Assembly: GCF_900111685.1 (NCBI RefSeq) | Contig: NZ_FOHX01000012.1 | Location: 85,129 to 149,128 of the forward strand | DNA: 64,000 nt | Source: Nonomuraea wenchangensis | GTDB taxonomy: Bacteria > Actinomycetota > Actinomycetes > Streptosporangiales > Streptosporangiaceae | Direction of reading: 5' to 3' | Shown: piece after piece, positions 57,391 through 64,000 of the stretch | Layout of the letters: each line of letters begins with the position of its first letter | Numbering within the stretch: position 1 is the first letter of the stretch | The notes under the pieces: generated by a model | What the model saw: only the letters and a program-made list of their open reading frames with translations | What the model was told of the DNA's origin: nothing | Databases searched by the model: none | Translations under genes and position numbers: made by a program

Positions 57391-58755
57391 GTGAGCGTGG
57401 CCCTCGGTCTGCTGGCCGTCTTCCTGCTCACCGCCGCCACCGGCTACTTCGTCGCCCAGGAGTTCGCCTACGTCAGCGCCGACCGGCTCACCCTGGTCAC
57501 CCAGGCCGAGGCAGGCGACAGGAAGGCCGCCAAGGCGGTCCAGGTGATGGAGCGGCTGTCGTTCATGCTGTCCGGCGCCCAGCTCGGCATCACCGTCACC
57601 GCCCTGGTCGTCGGATTCATCGCCCGCCCCGCGCTGGCCGAGCTCATCGCCCCCGCCCTGATCGCGCTGGGCCTGCCCGCCGGTCTGGTGGGCGCCGTCG
57701 CCCTGGCGATCGGGTTCGCGCTGGCCACGGTCATCCAGATGGTGCTGGGCGAGCTGGCCCCCAAGAACCTCGCCCTGGCCAGGCCGGAGCCGCTCGCCCG
57801 CGCGCTGGCCGGGTCCACCCTGGTCTACCTGACGATCGCCGGCCCGGTCGTCAAGCTCTTCGACACCGCGGCCAACCGGCTGCTGCGCGCCGTGGGCATC
57901 GAACCGGTCGAGGAGCTGCACCACGGCGCCACCCTCGAAGAGCTCGGCCACATCATCGGCGAGTCCGAGGCCCACGGTCACCTGCCCGGCAGCCAGGCCG
58001 ACGTGCTGGAGCGGGCCCTGGCCTTCTCCGAGCACACCGCCGAGGAGGTCATGGTGCCGCGCGTGGACGTCGTCGCCGTCCCCGCGATCGCCACCGTCGC
58101 GGATCTGGACGAGCTGATCGCCACGCACGGCCACACCCACTACCCGGTGCTCGGCGCCACCTTCGACCTCGTGGTCGGCCTGGTCAGCCTGCGCGACGCC
58201 GCCGCCGTCGCACCCGAGGACGCCGCCCGCGTCCGGATCGGCAGCATCTGCCGGGACGTGCTCGTCGTCCCGTTCTCCCTCGCGCTGCCGGACCTGGCCC
58301 GGCAGATGCACGAACGCGGCGAGGAGGTGGCCTGCGTGGTGAACGAGCACGGCGGCCTGGCCGGGCTGCTCACCTGGGAGGACGTCGCCGAGGAGCTGGT
58401 CGGCGAGATCGCCGACGAGAACGACGTGGAGCCCCCGGGCGTCGTGCGACAGGGCGACGCGTGGGAGGTGGACGCCGCCCTGCGCATCGACGAGATCGCC
58501 CTGGCCACCGATTTGGCGCTGCCCGACGAGGACGAGTACGACACCGTCGCCGGGCTCGTCCTGCACCGGCTCGGCCGCTTCGCCGCCCCCGGCGAGACGA
58601 TCACCGTCAGCCTGCCCGCCACCCTGGACGCCAAGGCGCCCACGCACGCCCGCATCGAGGTCCTGACCCTGCGCCGGCACGTCCCCGAACGCGTCCGCCT
58701 GACCCCCTACCGCGACGACAACGACGACAACGACGAGAACGAGGAGCAACCGTGA
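57391..58755 (+). CDS. CNNM/CorC-HlyC-type transporter 1
   Basis: 454 residues. DUF21/CNNM membrane domain with four helices (LGLLAVFLLTAATGYFVAQE, MLSGAQLGITVTALVVGFIA, AIGFALATVIQMVLGELAPK), the P-K-N motif GELAPKNLAL, then two CBS domains (VMVPRVDVVAVPAIATVADL; CVVNEHGGLAGLLTWEDVAE) and a CorC_HlyC domain (DEYDTVAGLVLHRLGRFAAP), with an acidic tail of Asp/Asn/Glu. GTG 57391 is placed by the first helix. These proteins are linked to Mg2+/Co2+ transport. It overlaps transporter 2 by GTGA. Confidence 0.9.
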   Translation: MSVALGLLAVFLLTAATGYFVAQEFAYVSADRLTLVTQAEAGDRKAAKAVQVMERLSFMLSGAQLGITVTALVVGFIARPALAELIAPALIALGLPAGLVGAVALAIGFALATVIQMVLGELAPKNLALARPEPLARALAGSTLVYLTIAGPVVKLFDTAANRLLRAVGIEPVEELHHGATLEELGHIIGESEAHGHLPGSQADVLERALAFSEHTAEEVMVPRVDVVAVPAIATVADLDELIATHGHTHYPVLGATFDLVVGLVSLRDAAAVAPEDAARVRIGSICRDVLVVPFSLALPDLARQMHERGEEVACVVNEHGGLAGLLTWEDVAEELVGEIADENDVEPPGVVRQGDAWEVDAALRIDEIALATDLALPDEDEYDTVAGLVLHRLGRFAAPGETITVSLPATLDAKAPTHARIEVLTLRRHVPERVRLTPYRDDNDDNDENEEQP

Positions 58756-59780
58756 GCCTGACCACCGGCCTGGCCCTGACCCTGCTCCTGCTCGTCGGCA
58801 ACGGCTTCTTCGTCGCCGCCGAGTTCGCCCTGGTCGCCGCCAAACGCCACCGCCTGGAGAAGGCCGCCGCCTCGGGCAGCCGGGCCGCCTCCGCCGCCCT
58901 GTCGGGCATCAAGGAGCTGTCGCTCATGCTGGCCGGGGCGCAGCTCGGCATCACGCTGTGCTCACTCGGCCTCGGCGTGGTGTCCGAGCCGCTGATCGCG
59001 GGCACCCTCGTCCCGCTCTTCCACACCGTCGGGCTGCCGGACGCGGCCGCGCACTCGGTGGCGTTCGTGATCGCGCTGGCGCTGGTGACGTTCCTGCACA
59101 TGGTGCTCGGCGAGATGGCGCCCAAGTCGTGGGCGATCGCGCACCCGGAGCGGTCGGCCACCGTCCTGGCGCTGCCGTTCCGCGGCTTCACCCTGCTGGT
59201 ACGCCCGCTCATCAGCGCGCTCAACGGCATCACCAACGGCCTGCTGCGGCTGTTCAAGGTCCATCCGCGCGGAGAGGGGGCAGCGCCCAGGACCCCCGCC
59301 CAGCTCCGGCACCTGGTGGAGGAGTCGCGCCGGCTCGGCCTCATCGAGGCCGACGATCACGCCGTGCTCACCCAGGCCCTGCGCGCCCCCGACGCGCCCA
59401 TCGCCCACCTGGTCACCCCGGCCGATCAGGTGGTCACCGTGCCCGCCGACGCCACCGCGCAGCAGATCATCGACGCCTGCCTGCATGCCCGGCGCTCCCG
59501 CCTCATCGCCGGGCCGCTCACCGCCCCGGCGGGGGTGGTCCACGTCCGCGACGCCTACCTGGCGCGCCGCCGCGGCGACACCCGGACGACCGCCGCCCAG
59601 CTCGCCCACCCGCTGCCGGACCTGGCCGAGGACGCCTCGATCGCCGAAGCGGTGAGCCGGCTGCGGAGCGCCCGCGGGCAGGTCGCGCTGGTCCGCACCG
59701 CGACGGGCACCGCGGCGGGCGGCGTGTCGGGCATCGTCAGCCTGGACGACCTGCTGACCACGCTGCTCGTCCCCGCCTGA
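58752..59780 (+). CDS. CNNM-type transporter 2, lacks the C-terminal CorC domain
   Basis: 342 residues. Membrane domain: TLLLLVGNGFFVAAEFALVA, SLMLAGAQLGITLCSLGLGV, FVIALALVTFLHMVLGEMAP with GEMAPKSWAI. Two CBS-like repeats follow (APIAHLVTPADQVVTVPADA; IAEAVSRLRSARGQVALVRT, GIVSLDDLL), and the protein ends there without the CorC_HlyC domain that its neighbours have. It starts inside the last codons of transporter 1 (GTGA), so the two probably act as a heteromer, sharing one CorC domain (inference). Confidence 0.9.
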   Translation: MSLTTGLALTLLLLVGNGFFVAAEFALVAAKRHRLEKAAASGSRAASAALSGIKELSLMLAGAQLGITLCSLGLGVVSEPLIAGTLVPLFHTVGLPDAAAHSVAFVIALALVTFLHMVLGEMAPKSWAIAHPERSATVLALPFRGFTLLVRPLISALNGITNGLLRLFKVHPRGEGAAPRTPAQLRHLVEESRRLGLIEADDHAVLTQALRAPDAPIAHLVTPADQVVTVPADATAQQIIDACLHARRSRLIAGPLTAPAGVVHVRDAYLARRRGDTRTTAAQLAHPLPDLAEDASIAEAVSRLRSARGQVALVRTATGTAAGGVSGIVSLDDLLTTLLVPA

Positions 59781-59866
59781 GCACTGCGCCGGCGGGAACT
59801 TCGCCCCGTTCTCGCCCGTTCTGCCGTGTGACCTGTGCTGATCGCGACGAACGAGTGGAGTGACGG

Positions 59867-59882
59867 CTCTTCCGTGGAAGAG
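59867..59882. terminator. short hairpin between transporters 2 and 3
   Basis: CTCTTCC and GGAAGAG (7-base stem, GT apex) lie in the 263-base gap between transporters 2 and 3. It may attenuate or end the first transcript. No M-box or other riboswitch consensus was recognised in this gap. Confidence 0.35.
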
Positions 59883-60043
59883 GCCCGTACCAGTGGCCCG
59901 GTGCCTCGTCGTTCGCGCGCGCACCCCCTCGCGGAAAGCGCGGTCTTCTCCCTCGCCCGAGCCGCAACTCACGCGCCGCTCGGGCGGCGTTCCCCCTGCC
60001 GGCCCCGCGCCGCGTCACCGTTCTCTCAAGGAGCCCCTCTGCC

Positions 60044-61327
60044 TTGGACGGCTACTGGTTTCAGCTCGCCCTCGTCGTGGTCCTGGTCATACTCAACGCC
60101 GTCTTCGCCGGCTCCGAGCTGGCGCTGATCTCCCTGCGTGAGGGCCAGCTCCGCCGGCTCGAACAGCGCGGACAGGGCGGCAAGGTCCTCGCCCGCCTGG
60201 CCCGCGACCCCAACCAGTTCCTCGCCACCATCCAGCTCGTCATCACCCTGTCCGGCTTCCTCGCCTCCGCCACCGCGGCGGTCACCCTGTCCGAGCCGCT
60301 GGTGCCGCTGCTCGGCTTCCTCGGCGACGCCGCGAACCCGATCGCCATCGTGCTGGTGACGATCGTGCTGACGTTCCTCACGCTGGTGTTCGGCGAGCTC
60401 GCGCCCAAGCGGGTCGCCATGCAGCGCGCCGAGAGCTGGGCCCTGCTGGTGGCCCGCCCGCTCAGCCTCATCGCCACCCTGTCCCGGCCCGTCGTCTGGG
60501 CCCTCGCCAGGTCCACCGACCTCGCCGTACGCCTCATGGGCGGCGACCCGGACCGGCACCGCGAGGAGATCAGCCCCGAGGAGATCCGCGACCTGGTCGC
60601 CACCCACCGCGGCTTCACCCCCGAGCAGCGGCTCATCATCTCGGGCGCGGTCGAGATCAGCGACCGGGTGCTGCGCGAGGTGCTGGTCTCCCGCCGCGAG
60701 GTCTTCACCCTCGACGCCGCCACCCCCGTCGAGCCGGCCCGCCGCCTGCTGGCCGCGTCCGGCCACTCCCGCGCCCCGGTCGTCGGCGGGCGCGGCCTGG
60801 ACGAGGTGGCCGGCATCGTCAACCTGCGCGACCTGCTCACCGACGAGCACGCCACGACCGCCGCCGACGTGGCCCGCCCGCCGCTCCTGCTGCCCGACAG
60901 CCTGCCCGTCTCCGACGCGCTGCGCCGCTTCAAGGCGGAACGCCAGCAGTTCGCCCTCGTCATCGACGAACGCGGCTCCGTGAACGGCATCGTCACCCTC
61001 GAAGACCTCCTGGAGGAGGTGGTCGGCGAGATCTACGACGAGACCGACCGCGACGTGCTGGCGGCCGTCCGCGAGGCCGACGGCGCTCTGCTGCTGACCG
61101 GCACGTTCCCCGTCCACGACCTGCCGGACCTGGACGTGCACCTGGAGGAGCGGCCCGACGGCGACTACACCACGGTCGCGGGTCTCGTCCTGACCCTGCT
61201 CGGCCACGTGCCCACCGCCCCCGGGGAGAGCGTGGAGATCGGCGGCTGGCGCTTCCAGGTGGTGGCCGTCGAACGCCACGCCATCACCCAGGTGCGCCTC
61301 AGCGCGTCGGTCCCGGGCCAGGGATGA
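60044..61327 (+). CDS. CNNM/CorC-HlyC-type transporter 3
   Basis: 427 residues, TTG start with AGGAG ten bases upstream. Membrane domain LALVVVLVILNAVFAGSELA, QLVITLSGFLASATAAVTLS and LVTIVLTFLTLVFGELAPKR; CBS pair (LVSRREVFTLDAATPVEPAR; LVIDERGSVNGIVTLEDLLE); CorC_HlyC end DYTTVAGLVLTLLGHVPTAP. The sequence is from a different subgroup than transporters 1 and 2, so this set did not arise by a simple recent duplication. Its role is Mg2+-type cation transport, and the set sits beside the voltage-gated channel. Confidence 0.9.
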   Translation: MDGYWFQLALVVVLVILNAVFAGSELALISLREGQLRRLEQRGQGGKVLARLARDPNQFLATIQLVITLSGFLASATAAVTLSEPLVPLLGFLGDAANPIAIVLVTIVLTFLTLVFGELAPKRVAMQRAESWALLVARPLSLIATLSRPVVWALARSTDLAVRLMGGDPDRHREEISPEEIRDLVATHRGFTPEQRLIISGAVEISDRVLREVLVSRREVFTLDAATPVEPARRLLAASGHSRAPVVGGRGLDEVAGIVNLRDLLTDEHATTAADVARPPLLLPDSLPVSDALRRFKAERQQFALVIDERGSVNGIVTLEDLLEEVVGEIYDETDRDVLAAVREADGALLLTGTFPVHDLPDLDVHLEERPDGDYTTVAGLVLTLLGHVPTAPGESVEIGGWRFQVVAVERHAITQVRLSASVPGQG

Positions 61328-61589
61328 GGGTGATCGCGGCTCTGCCCGCCGATCACTGGCAGAAGGCCGCCATGCCGAGCACGGACTTGACCGCGCTCGG
61401 CCAGCCGAGCCTGCGCCGCGACACACGACGCGGCCCGGCCGTCATCAGCGCGGGTCTTGACCGCGACGTCCCTGAGCCGCCGAGCAGCTGCCGGCGAGCC
61501 ACCACGGCCCTCCTTCCTCGGTCCATCAAGCGGCATAAGGGCTGCGGCCGATCACCCGGCCGATTTGAGGAGCGATATCCGGATACCTC
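61328..61589. other. intergenic, no feature recognised
   Basis: No gene, RNA or clear hairpin is supported between transporter 3 and the lipoprotein gene. Confidence 0.35.
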
Positions 61590-62234
61590 ATGATGTTCCG
61601 GATGAAAATCGTCTCAGGTCGTACACTCAGCGTCACCGTGATCACCGTTGCCGTGCTGGGCCTGGCCGCCGGCGGGTGCGCGTCGTCCGGCGCCGACGTC
61701 GTCAAAGCCTCGCCGCCCGCGCCTTCCACGGAGGACAAGGCGACGCCTTCCCCGGAAGGCAGTGCGGTGTCCGACGAACCGGAGGCGGCCACGGCGCTGC
61801 GTTTCGGCCGGCCTGCGCTGATGGATTTTTCGTACAACGACAAAAAGGGCAAGTTGCAGATCACCGTCACCCGCATCGTCAAGGGCCGCACCGCGGACCT
61901 GTCCGGTCTGAGCCTCAGCGGCAAGGCCAGGAAGATGGTGCCGTACTACATTCACGCCACGGTCAAGAACGCCGGCACGACCGACCTGTCGCTGACGATG
62001 CCGCCCGGGCCGCGCGGGGTGCTGGCGAACGGCGAGGCGGCCAGGAGCCTGTCGGTCATCGGCCGTTTCGCCACATGCGACAGTTATCCCGACACGCACA
62101 AGTTCCCGCCCGGCAAGTCGTACCGCACCTGCGCCCCCGTACTGGCCGATCCCGGGGACACCGTCATCGGAGCCGAGTGGTCGAGCGATCCCTACAGCGA
62201 CGGTCCCGTCGCCACCTGGACCCGCCGGCCGTAG
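61590..62234 (+). CDS. lipoprotein of unknown function
   Basis: 214 residues. Signal peptide with lipobox LAAGGC (Cys ~29), a Ser/Pro/Glu linker (ASPPAPSTEDKATPSPEGSA), and a beta-rich domain: KKGKLQITVTRIVKGRTADL, MVPYYIHATVKNAGTTDLSL, typical of DUF4352/FxLD-like exported domains. It contains Cys in RFATCDSYPD and YRTCAPV, perhaps a disulfide. ATG 61590 or 61593. No clear operon partner. Confidence 0.8.
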   Translation: MMFRMKIVSGRTLSVTVITVAVLGLAAGGCASSGADVVKASPPAPSTEDKATPSPEGSAVSDEPEAATALRFGRPALMDFSYNDKKGKLQITVTRIVKGRTADLSGLSLSGKARKMVPYYIHATVKNAGTTDLSLTMPPGPRGVLANGEAARSLSVIGRFATCDSYPDTHKFPPGKSYRTCAPVLADPGDTVIGAEWSSDPYSDGPVATWTRRP

Positions 62235-62237
62235 TGA

Positions 62238-63182
62238 TCACGCGCCGGCGCGGAAGCGGAAAGGCGGAGTGAACGGGCGGGTGGGGACGGCGTCGAGGGC
62301 GGCTAGGGTCTGCTCGTCGAGGGTGATCGCGCCCGCGGCCAGGTTCGCCTCGAGGTGGCCGGTGTCGGCGGTGCCCGGGATGAGCAGCGTGCGGGGCGAG
62401 CGGTGCAGCAGCCAGGCCAGGCCGACCTGTGCGGGGGTGCAGCCCAGACGTTCGGCGGCGGCGAGCACGGCCGGCTCGTCGGCCACCTTCGCCAGCCCCG
62501 GCAGCGCGCCGCCCAGCGGGAAGTAGGGGACCCAGGCGATCTGCTCGGCCTCGCACAGCCGGAGCACGTCCTCGTCGTCACGGGCGACGAGGCTGTAGGC
62601 GTTCTGCACGCACACGATGCCCGCCGGCAGCGCGCGGCGCAGGATGTCCGCGGTCACGCTGCTCAGCCCGATCGTGCCGATCTTGCCTTCCTCGCGCAGC
62701 GCGATCAGCTCCGCGAGCTGGTCGTCGAGGCCGACGACCTGGTCGTCGGGGACGGGGACGCTGATCCCGGAGTCCGTACGGCGCAGGTTGACCACCGGGA
62801 TCTGCTCCAGCCCGAGCGTGGCCAGGTTGTCCTCGACGCTCGCCCGCAGGTCCGCGGGCCGCTGCGCGAGCCGCAGCGGGAACGGGCCGCCGGGGTCGGA
62901 GACGGCGCCGACCTTGCTGACGACCAGCACGTCGTCCTCGGGCCTGAGCGCCGCGCGGATGATCTCGTTGACGAAGCCGTCGCCGTAGAACTGGGCGGTG
63001 TCGACGTGGTCGACGCCGAAGTCGATCGCGTGGCGCAGCAGGGCGACGGCGGCGCTGCGGTCGTCGTGCAGGCGCTCCAGCTGCATCGCGCCGTACCCCA
63101 CGCGTGCGACCGTACGGCCGGCCAGCTCGCCGGCGCCTCCGGGGCGCGGAGCGCGAGCGGCGGGGAAGGATGGGGACGTCAT
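62238..63182 (-). CDS. aldo/keto reductase
   Basis: 314 residues, AKR barrel. The catalytic set is seen: Asp and Tyr in GVDHVDTAQFYGDG, Lys in VLVVSKVGAV. The usual catalytic His strand is replaced: PVVNLRRTDS stands where DLVYLHRPD-like is normal, so Asn takes the place of His. The NADPH region IPGTADTGHLEANLAA follows. ATG 63182 is chosen for its position at the barrel start and the AGG upstream. It is divergent from a TetR gene with twin operators, one of them close to this start. AKRs with this LRR variant are common in actinobacteria (AKR13-like). Confidence 0.88.
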   Translation of the reverse strand: MTSPSFPAARAPRPGGAGELAGRTVARVGYGAMQLERLHDDRSAAVALLRHAIDFGVDHVDTAQFYGDGFVNEIIRAALRPEDDVLVVSKVGAVSDPGGPFPLRLAQRPADLRASVEDNLATLGLEQIPVVNLRRTDSGISVPVPDDQVVGLDDQLAELIALREEGKIGTIGLSSVTADILRRALPAGIVCVQNAYSLVARDDEDVLRLCEAEQIAWVPYFPLGGALPGLAKVADEPAVLAAAERLGCTPAQVGLAWLLHRSPRTLLIPGTADTGHLEANLAAGAITLDEQTLAALDAVPTRPFTPPFRFRAGA

Positions 63183-63215
63183 GGGTGACCTGCCCTCATG
63201 AGAGGATGAAGGAAG

Positions 63216-63229
63216 CGGAGGTGCCTCCG
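63216..63229. promoter_or_regulatory. TetR operator candidate, copy near the reductase
   Basis: CGGAGG-TG-CCTCCG, inverted repeat with 2-base spacer, 34 bases upstream of the aldo/keto reductase start. Identical to the copy at 63251. Confidence 0.75.
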
Positions 63230-63250
63230 TTACTTCCACTGTAGCACTAC

Positions 63251-63264
63251 CGGAGGTGCCTCCG
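63251..63264. promoter_or_regulatory. TetR operator candidate, copy near tetR
   Basis: Second CGGAGG-TG-CCTCCG, two bases before the TTG start of the TetR gene, 35 bases from the first copy. Binding at both would shut both divergent genes. Confidence 0.75.
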
Positions 63265-63266
63265 TT

Positions 63267-63896
63267 TTGAGTACGTCCGAGACCACCCCGCCCCAGAACC
63301 CTCCGGACCCGCCCGGCCCCGCTCAGCGGCCGGGACGCCGTGACGCGCGGCGCAACCGCGACAAGCTCATCGCCACCGCCCAGGCCGCATTCGCCGCGGC
63401 CGACGGCCCCGTCGCGCTGGAGGCCATCGCCCGCCAGGCCGGGGTCGGCATCGGCACCCTCTACCGCCACTTCCCCACCCGCGAGGACCTCGTCGACGCC
63501 GTCTACGCGGCCGAGCTGGAGGCCGTCACCACGAGCGTCTCCGCCCTGCTCGGCCGGCACCCCGCCGACGTCGCGCTGCGGACCTGGCTGGGCCGCTACG
63601 CCGCCTTCGTCACCACCAAACGCGGAATGATGGACACCCTGCGCGCCGGATACGCCTCCGGACGCATCGCGCCCCCCTCACGCGAGCGCGTCACCACCAC
63701 GATCGCCACGATCCTCCGCGACGGCGCCGCACAGGGCACCCTCCGCGCCGACGTCGCCGCCGAGGACGTCACCACCCTGCTCATCGGCGTGTTCCTCGCC
63801 ATCACCGCCGGCGCGCCCCAGGAGCAGACCGACCGCCTGCTCGACCTCATCACCGACGCACTCCGCCCACGACCGGACACCCCCGCCGGCTCGTGA
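63267..63896 (+). CDS. TetR-family regulator
   Basis: 209 residues from TTG 63267. After a Pro-rich N-terminal arm (PQNPPDPPGPAQRPGRRDAR) comes the HTH: RDKLIATAQAAFAAADGPVA, LEAIARQAGVGIGTLYRHFP and TREDLVDAVY. The C-terminal domain (TetR_C_SbtR-like pattern) follows. No ribosome site because the operator fills the leader, so it is probably leaderless or translated from TTG directly. Divergent from the aldo/keto reductase, its likely target. Confidence 0.92.
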   Translation: MSTSETTPPQNPPDPPGPAQRPGRRDARRNRDKLIATAQAAFAAADGPVALEAIARQAGVGIGTLYRHFPTREDLVDAVYAAELEAVTTSVSALLGRHPADVALRTWLGRYAAFVTTKRGMMDTLRAGYASGRIAPPSRERVTTTIATILRDGAAQGTLRADVAAEDVTTLLIGVFLAITAGAPQEQTDRLLDLITDALRPRPDTPAGS

Positions 63897-63921
63897 CCGG
63901 TCAAAGGGTGGGGGCGCCCCG

Positions 63922-64000
63922 TCAGGACTGATCCTCGCGGGCACCAGGCTCGGGGCGCTGCCGGCGGCCCGCGCTGAGCAGCTGGTCCCCGACGGCGACA
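63922..64000 (-). CDS. possible C-terminal end of a gene entering from the right
   Basis: The minus-strand frame from the window edge reads VAVGDQLLSAGRRQRPEPGA then REDQS and a TGA at 63924-63922. The composition could be the tail of a real protein, but 25 residues are too few to assign it. It would be convergent with the TetR gene. Confidence 0.3.
   Translation of the reverse strand, partial: VAVGDQLLSAGRRQRPEPGAREDQS

Noticed and set aside
56338..58749. 803-codon minus-strand open frame covering the CNNM gene and the channel
   Set aside because: It is antisense to CNNM transporter 1 and out of frame with the channel, whose own frame has S1-S6 and an S4 motif.
59781..60043. Possible Mg2+ (M-box) or Mn2+ (yybP-ykoY) riboswitch before transporter 3
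   Set aside because: I looked for the conserved core segments of both classes and did not see them; only a 7-base hairpin is present.
1..64000. CRISPR arrays, rRNA and tRNA genes
   Set aside because: No direct-repeat/spacer pattern, no tRNA T-loop plus anticodon-stem arrangement and no rRNA-like sequence was noticed by reading. A dedicated scan was not possible.
1..64000. A large biosynthetic gene cluster around the P450 or the C45 peptidase
   Set aside because: No PKS, NRPS, terpene synthase, lanthipeptide or other core biosynthetic enzyme was seen anywhere in the window.

Overview
The window is very GC-rich with strong third-position G/C bias, few Shine-Dalgarno-poor exceptions, many TetR/MerR/MarR/PaaX regulators, ECF sigma factors, Tat-exported lectin-tagged glycosidases and a CU044_5270-like protein. 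This fits a filamentous actinomycete, most likely of the Streptosporangiales (Nonomuraea/Streptosporangium type; inference from protein families only). The density of truncated and frameshifted genes suggests an accessory part of the chromosome, such as an arm, rather than the core.

Layout. 1-2.5 kb: end of a WD40 protein, a Tn3 transposase scrap and a run of broken minus-strand genes. 2.5-8.2 kb: HTH/DUF3887 gene, two tiny genes, a broken 3-hydroxyacyl-CoA dehydrogenase, SDR and membrane protein, a hydrolase lacking its nucleophile elbow, a P450 divergent from an AraC regulator, and an IS1182-like scrap. 8.3-12.3 kb: a two-gene arabinan-degradation unit (GH127 and AbfB-type arabinofuranosidase, both with ricin-like lectin modules) behind a perfect LacI-type palindrome. 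12.6-14.1 kb: an IS200/IS605-type element with tnpB and a divergent orphan Phd/YefM antitoxin. 14.1-17.2 kb: ABC-2 exporter plus NarL-type two-component system. 17.3-20.0 kb: decayed genes around one secreted protein. 20.0-21.0 kb: a C45-like peptidase.

21.3-27.8 kb: a carboxylate catabolic cluster (MHS-type importer, acyl-CoA ligase, MaoC hydratase, amidohydrolase, SDR) controlled, by inference, by the divergent PaaX-like protein through GTCAA-n-TTTG boxes that overlap the -35 elements. 27.9-34.0 kb: MarR/RidA pair with two operators, ECF sigma with CU044_5270 protein, TetR/MFS/hemerythrin unit. 34.3-36.5 kb: broken PAS-SpoIIE phosphatase, epimerase and MFS genes. 36.7-41.9 kb: TetR plus F420-type oxidoreductase, MerR plus GyrI-like protein, TetR plus a TIM-barrel protein often named 'abortive infection protein'. 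42.0-46.9 kb: a tyrosine-recombinase element (two tandem recombinases, a methyltransferase, and the tail of another recombinase).

47-64 kb: SigE-type sigma with its membrane partner, a stress/carbon module (USP, DoxX, phosphoketolase), a secreted beta-propeller-like protein, a ROK regulator, a one-domain voltage-gated channel whose filter resembles Ca-selective CavAb, three CNNM/CorC-type transporters, a lipoprotein, and an aldo/keto reductase divergent from a TetR with paired operators.
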